Assembly: GCA_026129465.1 (NCBI GenBank)
Contig: JAHCIA010000001.1
Coordinates: 3,073,503-3,137,502 of the forward strand
Direction: 5' to 3'
DNA length: 64,000 nucleotides
From: Flavobacteriales bacterium
Lineage (GTDB): Bacteria; Bacteroidota; Bacteroidia; Flavobacteriales_F; PHOS-HE28
Below, one piece after another: positions 17,413-27,268 of this stretch (within the stretch, counting starts at the first letter, position 1; each line of letters opens with the position of its first letter). The notes below the pieces were generated by a model. That model was not told the DNA's origin and did not search any database. It saw only the letters and a list, made by a program, of their open reading frames with translations. Position numbers and translations under genes: made by a program.

Positions 17413-17937
17413 ATGCATCAACAGAAGCCGGTGAAGGGCGGGGTGCGGGAGCAGTCCTGGCCAAGCACGCTCATGGGTTTGGGTCTGTTCGTCGCGGTGG
17501 TGAGCTTCTTCACGGTGGCCTCCTGGACCCTGATCCGACCTTCCACCTTGCTGCGGGTGCTGTTGGTGCTCTGTTTCATTGGCAATTTGATGCCCTATGC
17601 CAGATCGGGATTTCGCCTGGGCATGGAGCGCTTGGAGTGGTTCCTGTTCAATCTGCTGGCTGCGGGGCCACTGCTGACCAGCTTGCTGCTGTGGCTGAAC
17701 TTCCTCGGCCACGGCCCGGCCACGTACAGCGACCATCGGGTGGACCATGTGGAAGGGGGCCGTACCCGGTATGTCTACTTCTTCGTGGATGGCCACTTGG
17801 ACGAACTCGTGCTGGCGCGTTCACGCTACCGCGATCGGCACGACCAAGTGGGCCATACCATCCGGATCTCGCAGGCTGATGGGCTCTTGGGCGTACCGGT
17901 GATCGTACGTTGGGAGGCGGTTCTATCGGGCCAGTGA
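17413..17937 (+). CDS. Small integral membrane protein, unknown
   Basis: 174 aa from ATG 17413 ([10 protein letters not shown]). ATGs at 17359/17362 are in frame but overlap the divergent gene's start. Three predicted membrane helices: [58 protein letters not shown] ~75-residue soluble C-terminus follows ([25 protein letters not shown]). Not recognised. Its 3' end overlaps the convergent LEA-type lipoprotein gene by 15 bp. Confidence 0.65.
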   Translation: MHQQKPVKGGVREQSWPSTLMGLGLFVAVVSFFTVASWTLIRPSTLLRVLLVLCFIGNLMPYARSGFRLGMERLEWFLFNLLAAGPLLTSLLLWLNFLGHGPATYSDHRVDHVEGGRTRYVYFFVDGHLDELVLARSRYRDRHDQVGHTIRISQADGLLGVPVIVRWEAVLSGQ

Positions 17938-18378
17938 CCCCAGTTCCACGGTCTCCTCCACCTCAAAGGGATAGCGCTTCCGCAGCAGTCCGGCCTGCCC
18001 CAACACAGTGCCTTTCGCCCCGATGGTGGCCTCCCCGCTGAGCGCGCTGCCCAGCATCACCATCAGCAGGTTCAAACCTTTGAATTCGGCGTGGAGCGGC
18101 ACGCGGTGTATCTCGTTGCTGCGCCGGGGCAGCACCAGGTTGGTGTCCAGGTAGCCCTTGCCCACGTACGTGCCATTGAGGTAAAGGTCCACGTCGGGGT
18201 CCTTCACGTGGATCCTGTAGCCGTTCGGATTCTCCAGTTTCACCAGCGCGATGAGCGAAACGCCCTTGCTGTCCAGCTTCTTCAGGTCCACGTCCACGAT
18301 GTCGTGCATGGCCACTTCCTTATAGGAAAGGCAGCCGGAAAGGAGCACGGCGATCACCAGGAGGGTCAGGTCACGCAT
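17923..18378 (-). CDS. LEA type 2 family lipoprotein
   Basis: 151 aa from ATG 18378. Lipobox LLSGC (Cys at ~18) after LTLLVIAVL. The mature part resembles the LEA14/WHy beta-sandwich: VDLKKLDSKGVSLIALVKLENPNGYRIHVKDPDVDLYLNGTYVGKG ... LPRRSNEIHRVPLHAEF. The NPN turn and the basal-strand pattern are typical. Probably anchored to a cell-envelope membrane; function in bacteria is unclear. It lies 86 bp downstream of the methyltransferase gene on the same strand. Confidence 0.78.
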   Translation of the reverse strand: MRDLTLLVIAVLLSGCLSYKEVAMHDIVDVDLKKLDSKGVSLIALVKLENPNGYRIHVKDPDVDLYLNGTYVGKGYLDTNLVLPRRSNEIHRVPLHAEFKGLNLLMVMLGSALSGEATIGAKGTVLGQAGLLRKRYPFEVEETVELGSLAR

Positions 18379-18464
18379 ACGGGGGAGGGGGAACCGGGTG
18401 TATCGGTCCGCAGCGGGCGGAGGGAGGCGGTCGGCAAGGTCCGTGCCGCTGCGTTCGCGTCGCA

Positions 18465-19292
18465 TCATTTGGTGGCCACCATGAAACAACTGCTGCCGAA
18501 AGGGATCCTGCGGCATTTCGCCACCCTGTTCTTCTCCCAGGCCCAGACCGCGCGCATGACCCGGTCCAGGGGACCTGACCCGGTCCGGTGCTCCTGGTCC
18601 AGGGTCTTCCGGTCGCTGGGTCCGCGGCGTGATCCCAGTCTGCTGGGGATGGAGCGCATGAGGAAAATGGGCAGGGGCAGTGGGGAAAAGAAATAGGTGC
18701 CGTAGGTCATGCTGAATCCGGCATTCGTCAGCACTTTTCTGAGTTCGCCCAGGGTGTATCGCCGGAAATGACCGGCCTGCTCGTCCTCGTTGGACCAAAG
18801 GAACCCATAGGCGGGCACCGAGATGTAGATCCTGCCGCCCGGCTTCAGGTGGCCATGGGCCAGCTTCAGAAAGCCAAGGTCATCCTCGATGTGTTCCAGC
18901 ACATCGAACAATCCCATCGCCTCCATGCGCTCCGGCGGGAAGCCGGCGTCCTGCAAGGTGGAGCAGGCCACATGTTCTATTCCCCGGGCCTTGGCATTTC
19001 GTGCTCCGGATGGACCGGGTTCGACCAGGACCACCGGGTACCCGGCGTCCTGGATCCCTTTCGCAACGAAACCGTTGCCTCCGCCGATGTCGAAGAAAGC
19101 CCCACCGCCATGGAAGTTGCGGATCGCGGCGATGATGATGTCGTTGCGGTGGCGGAACCAGAAGGATCGATCCTCGATCCGCAAGTAATCGTCATTGCCG
19201 TCTTCAGGATAGGACACACGGGACTGGACCTTGGCGTAATGGATGCCGTCGTCCTTGCGCTGAAGGTTGGTCGCTCTGCTCAGCGGATCCAT
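18465..19292 (-). CDS. Class I SAM-dependent methyltransferase
   Basis: 275 aa. The SAM-binding motif I is FFDIGGGNGFVAKGI, motif II VVLVEPGP; GLFDVLEHIEDD and LKPGGRIYISVPAYGFLWSNEDEQAGHFRRYTLGEL are typical of UbiE/glycan-type methyltransferases. The C-terminus (LPIFLMRSIPSRL) contains a short hydrophobic stretch seen in membrane-peripheral members. Substrate unknown. Confidence 0.85.
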   Translation of the reverse strand: MDPLSRATNLQRKDDGIHYAKVQSRVSYPEDGNDDYLRIEDRSFWFRHRNDIIIAAIRNFHGGGAFFDIGGGNGFVAKGIQDAGYPVVLVEPGPSGARNAKARGIEHVACSTLQDAGFPPERMEAMGLFDVLEHIEDDLGFLKLAHGHLKPGGRIYISVPAYGFLWSNEDEQAGHFRRYTLGELRKVLTNAGFSMTYGTYFFSPLPLPIFLMRSIPSRLGSRRGPSDRKTLDQEHRTGSGPLDRVMRAVWAWEKNRVAKCRRIPFGSSCFMVATK

Positions 19293-19357
19293 CGCCTTGT
19301 GGTATGAAGGACCGCCTGGGCCGCGCCCAATGGGTGGTGCCGCATCTCGCTCCGCGA

Positions 19358-20734
19358 TCAGGCACCGTTCATCATTCCCGCATAGTGGTGGAAGAAGCGC
19401 GGGATGGAGCGGATGCCCTGGAAGTAGTTGAACACGCCGTACTTCTCGTTGGGGCTGTGGATGTTGTCACTGTCGAGCCCGAAGCCGAAGAGTACGGTCT
19501 TCAGCCCAAGTTCTTCCTCGAAGAGCGCCACGATGGGGATGGAGCCGCCGCCGCGGGTGGGGATGGGCTTTTTGCCGAAGGTCTCCTCCATGGCTTTGCT
19601 GGCGGCCAGATAGGCAGGGCTGTCGATGGGTGTGACGGCCGCTTCACCACCATGGTGGGGCCTCACCACCACCTTCACGCCCGGCGGGGCGATCTTCTCG
19701 AAATGGTCCTTGAAAAGCTTGGTGATGGCACCGCTCTTCTGGTCGGGCACCAGGCGCATGCTGATCTTGGCGTAGGCCTTCGAGGGCAGCACCGTTTTGG
19801 CGCCCTCGCCGATGTAGCCGCCCCAGATGCCGTTCACGTCCAGCGTGGGCCGGATGGTGCTGCGCTCCTCGCTGGTGTAGCCCTTCTCGCCGCGCACGGC
19901 ATCGATGCCGAGGTCCTTCATGAATACCTGTTCATCGAAGGGTGCTTCGGCCAGGGCCTTGCGCTCGGCGGCGCTCAATTCCTGCACGGCATCGTAAAAG
20001 CCCGGGATGGTGATGCGGCGGTCGGCATCGTGCAGGCTGGCGATCATCTCGCACAAGGCGTTGATGGGGTTGGCCACGGCACCGCCGTACACCCCGCTGT
20101 GCAGGTCGCGGTCCGGACCGGTGACCTCCACCTCCACATAGCTCAGGCCCCGCAGTCCGGTGTTGATGCTGGGCACGTCGTTGGCGATCATGCTGGTGTC
20201 GCTGATCAGCACCACATCAGCCGCGAGTTTCGCCTTGTTGGCGCTGACGAAAAGCCCCAGGTTGTCGCTGCCCACCTCCTCCTCTCCCTCGATCATCACC
20301 TTCACGTTGCAGGGCAGGCCGCCGTTCCGCATCATGGCCTCGATGGCCTTCACATGCATGTAGAACTGACCCTTGTCGTCGGCACTGCCACGGGCGTAGA
20401 TCATGCCGTCCTTGATCACCGGGTCGAATGGGCCGCTGTGCCAGAGGTCCAAGGGGTCGGGCGGCTGCACATCGTAGTGGCCATAGACCAGCACGGTGGG
20501 CAGCTTGGGGTCGACGATCTTTTCGCCGTACACGATGGGGTGCCCGGCGGTGGGGCAGACCTCCACCCGGTCCAGGCCGGCCTCCTCCATGCGCTGTTTC
20601 ACCGCTTCGGCGCAGCGGGCCACATCGGCCTTGTACTTGGGGTCGGCGCTCACGCTGGGGATGCGCAGCAGGTCGAGGAGTTCGTTGAGGAAGCGGTCCC
20701 TGTTGGTCTCGATGTAGGTATCCAGTTGTTGCAC
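19358..20734 (-). CDS. M20-family dipeptidase
   Basis: 458 aa from GTG 20734 (VQQLDTYIETNRDRFLNEL). The ATG at 20809 gives an implausible His/Pro-rich lead and lies upstream of a -7-like box at 20760-20767. Di-zinc peptidase: VYGHYDVQP, YARGSADDKGQ (bridging Asp), IEGEEEVGS, LISDTSM and the last His in DSDNIHSPNEKY are in place, with the dimerisation/lid domain between. Cytosolic hydrolysis of dipeptides or acylated amino acids. Substrate not determinable. Confidence 0.9.
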   Translation of the reverse strand: MQQLDTYIETNRDRFLNELLDLLRIPSVSADPKYKADVARCAEAVKQRMEEAGLDRVEVCPTAGHPIVYGEKIVDPKLPTVLVYGHYDVQPPDPLDLWHSGPFDPVIKDGMIYARGSADDKGQFYMHVKAIEAMMRNGGLPCNVKVMIEGEEEVGSDNLGLFVSANKAKLAADVVLISDTSMIANDVPSINTGLRGLSYVEVEVTGPDRDLHSGVYGGAVANPINALCEMIASLHDADRRITIPGFYDAVQELSAAERKALAEAPFDEQVFMKDLGIDAVRGEKGYTSEERSTIRPTLDVNGIWGGYIGEGAKTVLPSKAYAKISMRLVPDQKSGAITKLFKDHFEKIAPPGVKVVVRPHHGGEAAVTPIDSPAYLAASKAMEETFGKKPIPTRGGGSIPIVALFEEELGLKTVLFGFGLDSDNIHSPNEKYGVFNYFQGIRSIPRFFHHYAGMMNGA

Positions 20735-20759
20735 GGGCGGCTGGGTTTTCGGTGGGTGG

Positions 20760-20767
20760 CGAAGATA
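20760..20767 (-). promoter_or_regulatory. Putative -7 box TATCTTCG for the M20 dipeptidase gene
   Basis: Minus strand TATCTTCG, one mismatch to the Bacteroidota -7 consensus TAnnTTTG, 26 bp upstream of GTG 20734. Its position is the main argument for that start. No clear -33 TTTG. Confidence 0.5.
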
Positions 20768-20881
20768 GCCGCCATGATGCGCCCGGAACGCCCTGGCCCC
20801 TTGGGGCAACCTTTGGCCACCCCCGTGGGTCTACTGTTCCGACGACAAACCCTACCTTCACCTTTCCACTTTCGCGCAACC

Positions 20882-23524
20882 ATGACCTATCGCCATCTTC
20901 TGGGCTTCCTGCCCCTTCTGTGGGCCGCCCATGCGCAAGGCCAGATGAACGTCTCCACCGCGCTCACGCCCAACCAGTTGGTGCAGGATATCCTGCTGGG
21001 CAATGGGGTGCAGGCCTTCAACGTCACGTACAACGGGGTGCCCAGCCCGCCCGGCGGCCAAGCAGGATCGGGTTCATTCACCGCCATCAATACGAATCTG
21101 GGCTTGGAGGCTGGGGTGATCCTGTGTTCGGGATTCGCCCAGAACGTGGCCGCTCCGGCCTCGGGCTTCCAGAGTGATTGGCTGAATACCGGCAGTGACC
21201 CAGACCTGGTGGCCATCTCGAATTCGGCGATCAATGACAAGGCGGTGCTGGAGTTCGACTTCATTCCCATCGGTGACACGCTGCGCTTCCGGTACGTGTT
21301 CGGATCCGAAGAGTACCCGGAATGGATCTGCAGCTTCAACGACGCCTTCGGCTTCTTCCTCAGTGGGCCCGGCATCACCGGACCCTACTCGAACAATGCC
21401 GCCAACATCGCGCTCATCCCCGGTACCGCCATTCCGGTGACGATCAACAATGTGCACAACGGACTGAACAACAACCCCAACGCCCCCGGGTGCCCGGCGC
21501 AGAACCCGCAGTTCTACATCAACAACGGTTTCGGTGGGCAGGTGGTATACGATGGCATGACGGTGGTGCTGACCGCATTCGCCTTGGTGGAGTGCGGCGC
21601 CACCTACCACATCAAGCTCGCCATCGGCGATGCTTTGGACACGGCCTTCGACAGTGGCGTTTTCCTGGAAGCAGGCAGCTTCACCAGCACAGGCAACGTG
21701 ATCCCCTCGCTGGAAGAGTCCTTCGGGGTGATGCCAGGCAATGTGATGCTCGAAGGCTGCGGACCCTATGAGCTCGTGTTCACCCGCCTTGGGGACCTCA
21801 ATGAGGAACTGATCGCCGACCTGGTCATCAGCGGCACGGCCACGCCCGGTGTGGACTATTTCCCGCCCATCCCGGATCAGTTGGTCTTCCCGGTGGGCGA
21901 GGAGACGGTAAGTCTCTTCCTGGACATTCCCTTCGATGGCGACGGGCCGGAGACGATCATCATCGCCATCACCTCCCTGATCGAATGCGCCAACATCATC
22001 GTGGAGACCGTGTTCACCTTCAACATCGACACGGCGCCACCGATCAATGTGGCCACCAACAACCTCAACTCCATCTGCGGGCAATCCCATGTACTGGCTC
22101 CCACGGTCACGGGTGGCCTGGGTCAGTACACCTTTCTCTGGAGCACCGGGGAGACCACGCCGACGATCACAGTGTCACCTGGGGTGACCACCACCTACAC
22201 CGTGGAGGTGGGTGATGTCTGTGGCGTACTGCCGGTGCAGGGCAATTTCACCATCACCCTCCCGGTCTATCCGCCGTTGGACATCGAGGTGAGCCCACCC
22301 ACGGAGGTGGACTGCATGAGCACCGGCCCGATCAGCGTGATCAATGCTTCCGGTGGCGACAACAACTTCACGTACCAGTGGACGCTGAATGGCTTGGTGG
22401 TGGGCAACACGGCCACGATCGACGTGCCTTCAAGCCCGCCCACCTGGTATGTGGTAACGGTGACCGACGGCTGCGGCACCTCCATCCAGGACAGCGTGCT
22501 TGTCAGCACTGTGCCATTGCCCGATGTGGAGGTCACCCTGAACCCCTACCAGACGGTGATCTGCTCCGGCGATCCCACCACGCTGGAGGTGGCCAACATC
22601 ATCGGCGGCAATGGGGTCTACAGCCTGGCCTGGACCAACCAGATCGGACAGACCATCGGCACCACCTCGGAACTGACGGTGAACGTGGACGGCAGCCATA
22701 CCTACACGCTTACGGCCACCGACCAGTGCCAGAACCAGGGCTCGGCATCGATCACCGTATACCTGCCGATATACGATCCGTTTGTGCTGGAACTCACACC
22801 GGACCAGACCATTTGTGCCGGTGACGACATCACCTTGCACGCCCAGGTGTCGGGTGGATCGGGCTACTACTTCATCGACTGGCACGGCCTGAACTTCACC
22901 GACCCCATCATGGTGGTGGAACCCGACCAGTTGACCGAGTACGTGGTGACCGTGACCGACCAATGCGGGGAGCAGATCACCAAGCGCGTGCGGATCGATG
23001 TGGAGTACGTATTCACCAGCATCGTGGTGACCAACCAGGGCCAGGACGACTGGTACCTGCAGGCCGCCACATTGCCCTTCGCCGAGACCTGGCTGTGGGA
23101 CATGGGTGACGGCACGCGCTACCGCGGCAAGGAAGTGGTGCACAGCTATTACGACCTGGAGGACCATTGGGTGACCCTGTGGATCACCACGCCCACGGGA
23201 TGCACCGGAGTGGATTCGGTACTTTTGCGCGCCCCGGCGCACATCTACTTCCCCAACGCGTTCACGCCGGACGGTGATGGCATCAACGACTTCTTCGGCC
23301 CGATCGGCCATTACATCGACGAGTTCGAGATGACCATCTTCGACCGCTGGGGCATCGAGGTCTTCAACACCAAGGACATGACCATCCAATGGGACGGCCG
23401 TGTCAACGGTTCGGGTGATCCCGTGACGGGGGTTTATGTATACATGTACAGGGCGAAGGGCCATTACTTCCCGGCTGTGGAGGGTTATGGCCATGTGACC
23501 TTGATCGCTGGTTCCCAATACTGA
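20882..23524 (+). CDS. Choice-of-anchor L domain T9SS type-B secreted protein
   Basis: 880 aa from ATG 20882; the frame is open for 1.5 kb upstream but that is antisense to the dipeptidase. Signal peptide MTYRHLLGFLPLLWAAHAQG. Choice-of-anchor L domain ~20-280 (NQLVQDILLGNGV ... VLEFDFIPIGDTLRFRYVFGSEEYPEW ... FNDAFGFFLSGPGITGPYSNN). A Calx-beta-like segment (GTATPGVDYFPP) and several Ig/PKD-like modules follow (GQYTFLWSTGETTPTITVSP). The C-terminal gliding-motility/T9SS sorting domain begins YFPNAFTPDGDGINDFFG and includes IFDRWGIEVF. Predicted cell-surface or released adhesin-like protein. It shares a 1-bp junction with the paralogue that follows. Confidence 0.92.
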   Translation: MTYRHLLGFLPLLWAAHAQGQMNVSTALTPNQLVQDILLGNGVQAFNVTYNGVPSPPGGQAGSGSFTAINTNLGLEAGVILCSGFAQNVAAPASGFQSDWLNTGSDPDLVAISNSAINDKAVLEFDFIPIGDTLRFRYVFGSEEYPEWICSFNDAFGFFLSGPGITGPYSNNAANIALIPGTAIPVTINNVHNGLNNNPNAPGCPAQNPQFYINNGFGGQVVYDGMTVVLTAFALVECGATYHIKLAIGDALDTAFDSGVFLEAGSFTSTGNVIPSLEESFGVMPGNVMLEGCGPYELVFTRLGDLNEELIADLVISGTATPGVDYFPPIPDQLVFPVGEETVSLFLDIPFDGDGPETIIIAITSLIECANIIVETVFTFNIDTAPPINVATNNLNSICGQSHVLAPTVTGGLGQYTFLWSTGETTPTITVSPGVTTTYTVEVGDVCGVLPVQGNFTITLPVYPPLDIEVSPPTEVDCMSTGPISVINASGGDNNFTYQWTLNGLVVGNTATIDVPSSPPTWYVVTVTDGCGTSIQDSVLVSTVPLPDVEVTLNPYQTVICSGDPTTLEVANIIGGNGVYSLAWTNQIGQTIGTTSELTVNVDGSHTYTLTATDQCQNQGSASITVYLPIYDPFVLELTPDQTICAGDDITLHAQVSGGSGYYFIDWHGLNFTDPIMVVEPDQLTEYVVTVTDQCGEQITKRVRIDVEYVFTSIVVTNQGQDDWYLQAATLPFAETWLWDMGDGTRYRGKEVVHSYYDLEDHWVTLWITTPTGCTGVDSVLLRAPAHIYFPNAFTPDGDGINDFFGPIGHYIDEFEMTIFDRWGIEVFNTKDMTIQWDGRVNGSGDPVTGVYVYMYRAKGHYFPAVEGYGHVTLIAGSQY

Positions 23525-25728
23525 TGAACAACATGGACTTGAAGCAGAAGGCAGGTGCGGTCATCATGATGGCCATGGGGATGGGCACGGCCCACGCCCA
23601 GTTGCAGGTGAGCACGAATCTTACCGTGCAACAATTGGTGACCGATGTGCTCGTCGGTTCCTGCGTGACCGTGAGCAACGTGACCTACAACGGAACCGCC
23701 AACCCGCCGGCGGGCAATGGCCGGGGTTCGTTCAACTCGATCAACACCAACCTGGGTCTTGGTCAGGGCATCATCCTGTCTTCGGGCAATGTGCAGAACA
23801 TCCCCGGGCCGGCATCAGGATTCCAGAGCGACTTCCTGGGCACTGGCAGTGACCCTGACCTGGTGGCCATCGCGGGGGTGGGTATCAATGACAGGTCCGT
23901 CCTGGAGTTCGACTTCATCCCCACTGGTGACACGATCCGCTTCCGTTACGTGTTCGCATCAGAGGAGTATCCCGAGTGGGTATGCAGCTTCAACGATGCT
24001 TTCGGTTTCTTTCTGAGCGGTCCGGGCATCACTGGTCCCTATTCGAACAATTCGGCCAACATCGCGCTGATCCCCGGTACCACCACACCGGTGACCATCA
24101 ACAACGTGAACAACGGCCTGAACAACAACCCCAACTCACCCGGTTGCCCCGCCCAGAATCCGCAGTACTACATCGACAACGGTACGGGCGGACAGCTGGT
24201 CTATGATGGCATGACCGTGGTGCTCACGGCCACGGCGGTGGTGCAGTGCGGGGAGACCTACCATATCAAACTCGCCATCGGCGATGCTTTGGATACGGCC
24301 TTCGACAGCGGAGTGTTCCTGGAGGCTGGCAGCTTCTCCAGTGTGCCCTATGTGCCGGAGATAACCCCAGGCCCCACCATTGTGGGCAACATCATCTATG
24401 AAAGTTGCATCGAGCTGGATATCGTATTCCGCAGGACCTCATGCAACGAGAATGAGGAGGATGTCGTGTACCTCTCCTACGAGGGTACGGCTGAGAACGG
24501 TGTGGACATCGTTCCTCCCCTGCCGGACGAGATCGTGTTCGGACCCGGTGTCTCCTCCATCACGATACCCTTCGAAGCACCGCTGGATCCCGATGGCCCC
24601 GAGACCTTCATCATCAACATCGCGGCGCTGGACTGCAACGGCAACCTCGCCACCAACAGCTTCGAGTTCATCATTGACCAGCTGCCGGACCTGCAGGTGA
24701 CAGGCACGGGTGGCAGCATCCTATGCGGGGAGAACATCACGCTGACGGCAACGGCGGGTGGTGGTTTGGAGCCATATGGCATCAGTTGGGCCCCAGGCGG
24801 AGAGGACACACCGTCCATATCCGTATCGCCCACCGCCACCACCACCTACACTGTGACCGTGACGGACTTCTGCGGATCGCAGGTGACCCTGGATTATGAG
24901 GTGGTCCTGCTTCCCGCGCCGCCCCTGGTGATGAACATCATCGGCAGCGCTGATGTGCTTGAAGGATGTGGCACCGGGCAATACAACATCATACGTCCTT
25001 CCAGCACCACGGGCGATCTGGTAATTACGCTCACGGGCTCAGGCACGGCCACGCAAGGCGAGGATTACAGCCTGCCGCCCACGGTGACCATCCCCGCAGG
25101 GCAGCAGAACGTGATCTTCAACTTCAACCCCTTCGCGGACCAGATCATCGAAGGCAATGAAACGGTGACCATCACCGGCACCTACACCAACCCCTGCGGA
25201 CAGACGGTGACGGCATCGGTCACCTTCACCATCATCGATGTGCCACCCCTGGTGCTGGAGATCAACAACATCCTTTCCGAATGCAGCCCGGACAGCGCGG
25301 AGATCTTCGTGTCCGCGACCGGTGGTCTGCAGCCCTATGCTTACGAGTGGTACAACGGCGCCACCGATCCCTTCATCTGGGTGGGTCTGCAGAACAGCGG
25401 GCTGGCCGCGGTGACCGTGACCGACGCCTGTGGCGGATCGGCCACCATCGCCGCCACCATCACCATCGAATGTGAGGTGGAAGTGCCGAACGTTTTCACG
25501 CCGAACGGCGACGGCATCAACGATTTCTTCGTGATCGCGGGCCTCGGCAACCAGGAGAACACCGTACGCATCTTCAACCGCTGGGGCCAGCTGATCCTGG
25601 ACGCCAAGAACTACCAGAACAACTGGGCCGCGTTGAACGTGCCCGATGGCACCTACTACTACGAAGTGCTCGTGCGGAACCGGGAAGCGAAGACCGGTCA
25701 CCTGACCATTCTGCGCAATCGCTGGTAA
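23524..25728 (+). CDS. Choice-of-anchor L domain T9SS type-B secreted protein (paralogue)
   Basis: 734 aa; ATG overlaps the previous stop by 1 bp. Same architecture as its neighbour: signal peptide (MMAMGMGTAHAQ), choice-of-anchor L domain nearly residue-for-residue identical in places (FRYVFASEEYPEWVCSFND, IKLAIGDALDTAFDSGVFLEAGSF), two Calx-beta-like segments (AENGVDIVPPLPDEIVF, ATQGEDYSLPP), Ig-like modules and a CHU_C-type tail NVFTPNGDGINDFFV / IFNRWGQLIL. Tandem duplication with loss of some Ig modules is the simplest origin. Function is unknown; surface attachment is likely. Confidence 0.92.
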   Translation: MNNMDLKQKAGAVIMMAMGMGTAHAQLQVSTNLTVQQLVTDVLVGSCVTVSNVTYNGTANPPAGNGRGSFNSINTNLGLGQGIILSSGNVQNIPGPASGFQSDFLGTGSDPDLVAIAGVGINDRSVLEFDFIPTGDTIRFRYVFASEEYPEWVCSFNDAFGFFLSGPGITGPYSNNSANIALIPGTTTPVTINNVNNGLNNNPNSPGCPAQNPQYYIDNGTGGQLVYDGMTVVLTATAVVQCGETYHIKLAIGDALDTAFDSGVFLEAGSFSSVPYVPEITPGPTIVGNIIYESCIELDIVFRRTSCNENEEDVVYLSYEGTAENGVDIVPPLPDEIVFGPGVSSITIPFEAPLDPDGPETFIINIAALDCNGNLATNSFEFIIDQLPDLQVTGTGGSILCGENITLTATAGGGLEPYGISWAPGGEDTPSISVSPTATTTYTVTVTDFCGSQVTLDYEVVLLPAPPLVMNIIGSADVLEGCGTGQYNIIRPSSTTGDLVITLTGSGTATQGEDYSLPPTVTIPAGQQNVIFNFNPFADQIIEGNETVTITGTYTNPCGQTVTASVTFTIIDVPPLVLEINNILSECSPDSAEIFVSATGGLQPYAYEWYNGATDPFIWVGLQNSGLAAVTVTDACGGSATIAATITIECEVEVPNVFTPNGDGINDFFVIAGLGNQENTVRIFNRWGQLILDAKNYQNNWAALNVPDGTYYYEVLVRNREAKTGHLTILRNRW

Positions 25729-25738
25729 GCGCCCGATC

Positions 25739-27268
25739 CTATCCGACCCACAGTGATGAGCCCGTCATCTCGGCGGGCTTTTCCATGCCCATGAGGGCCA
25801 GGATCGTGGGGGCCACATCGGCCAGGATGCCGTCGCGCAATTCATGGACCCGTTCATCGAGCACCACCAGGGGCACCGGATTGAGGCTGTGCGCGGTGTT
25901 GGGCGTGCCGTCCGCATTGCGGGCCTTGTCGGCATTGCCATGGTCGGCGATGATCACCACCGCATAGCCTTGGGCACGCGCGGCCTCCACCACCTGCCGG
26001 GCGCATTGGTCCGTGGTCTCCACCGCTTGGATGATGGCCTCGAAAACGCCCGTATGGCCCACCATGTCCGGATTGGCGAAGTTGAGTACGACCAGCCCCG
26101 CCCCACCTTGATGCAACTCGGGCAGGATGGCGTCCACGATCTCGCGGGCGCTCATCTCGGGCTTCATGTCGTAGGTGGCCACCTTGGGCGATGGCAGCAG
26201 GATCCGTTCCTCCCCTACGAAAGGCCTTTCCCGGCCACCACTGAAGAAGAAGGTCACATGCGGATACTTTTCCGTTTCCGCGATGCGGATCTGCCGCAGG
26301 CCAAGGTCCGAGACCACTTCCCCCAGGGTCTTCCGCAGATCGTCCTTGCGGAAGATCACGCGCACATCCCGGAAGGTGGCGTCATACTCGGTCATGGTCA
26401 CGTAGTGCAACGGAATGGGTGACATGCCCTGTTCGGGGAAGGTCTGCTGGGTCAGGGCCTGTGTGATCTCCCTGCAACGGTCCGTGCGGAAATTGAAGCA
26501 CACCACCACGTCGTCCTTGCCTATCGCGGCCAGCGGGCGCCCATGGTCCCCGACCACCACATGTGGCTCGATGAACTCGTCCGTTTTACCCGCGGCATAG
26601 CTGTGTCGGAACGCGTCCAGGGGGTCGGTGATCGGTGTGCCCTGGCCCCGGACGAGCAGATCGTAGGCTTTGGCCACGCGTTCCCAGCGCTTGTCGCGGT
26701 CCATCGCGTAGTAGCGCCCGATGACGGAGGCTATCCTGACGGGCAGTCCGCGCATGTTGTACAGGAACCGTTCAGTGTAGCCGAGCCCGCTGCGCGGGTC
26801 GGCGTCGCGGCCATCGGTGAACGCGTGCAGGAAGATCTCCTTCACCCCGCCGTCGGCGAAAATGCGGCACAGGGCTTCTGCATGCCTTCGCATGCTGTGC
26901 ACCCCACCATCGGACAACAACCCGATGAGGTGGAGTCTGGCCCCCGGCAAGCGCGCCCGGTCGATCACCTCCTTCACCTCGGGGTCATTGGACAGACTCC
27001 CATCCGCGATGGCCTTGTCGATGCGCACCAGGTCCTGGTGTACCACGCGCCCGGCGCCGATGTTGAGATGCCCCACTTCGCTGTTCCCCATCTGGCCTGC
27101 CGGCAGACCCACATGTTCGCCGTCGGTGAGCAGGCGCGCATGCGGCGCGTTGGCGAGAAGGTCGTCCATGAATGGGGTCCGCGCGGCCGCTATGGCATCC
27201 GTGCGGTCCCCGGCGCCGATCCCCCATCCGTCCAGGATGATCAGCACCGCTTTGTGATGCGCGCTCAA
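25739..27268 (-). CDS. gpmI: 2,3-bisphosphoglycerate-independent phosphoglycerate mutase
   Basis: 509 aa, Mn-dependent glycolytic enzyme interconverting 3- and 2-phosphoglycerate. Alkaline-phosphatase fold: metal Asp13 in IILDGWG, the phosphorylated Ser63 in QMGNSEVGHLNIGAGR, DGRDADPRSG, RYYAMDRDKRW, NFRTDRCREI, NFANPDMVGHTG and IADHGNADKA. Length typical. Its start overlaps the stop of the upstream histidine kinase gene by 4 bp. Convergent with the T9SS protein gene at 10 bp. Confidence 0.96.
   Translation of the reverse strand: MSAHHKAVLIILDGWGIGAGDRTDAIAAARTPFMDDLLANAPHARLLTDGEHVGLPAGQMGNSEVGHLNIGAGRVVHQDLVRIDKAIADGSLSNDPEVKEVIDRARLPGARLHLIGLLSDGGVHSMRRHAEALCRIFADGGVKEIFLHAFTDGRDADPRSGLGYTERFLYNMRGLPVRIASVIGRYYAMDRDKRWERVAKAYDLLVRGQGTPITDPLDAFRHSYAAGKTDEFIEPHVVVGDHGRPLAAIGKDDVVVCFNFRTDRCREITQALTQQTFPEQGMSPIPLHYVTMTEYDATFRDVRVIFRKDDLRKTLGEVVSDLGLRQIRIAETEKYPHVTFFFSGGRERPFVGEERILLPSPKVATYDMKPEMSAREIVDAILPELHQGGAGLVVLNFANPDMVGHTGVFEAIIQAVETTDQCARQVVEAARAQGYAVVIIADHGNADKARNADGTPNTAHSLNPVPLVVLDERVHELRDGILADVAPTILALMGMEKPAEMTGSSLWVG

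Noticed and set aside
19304..20881. Upstream extension of the anchor-L gene to 1406 aa
   Set aside because: The extra 526 residues are His/Gly/Val-rich shadow of the dipeptidase on the other strand; a signal peptide begins at ATG 20882.
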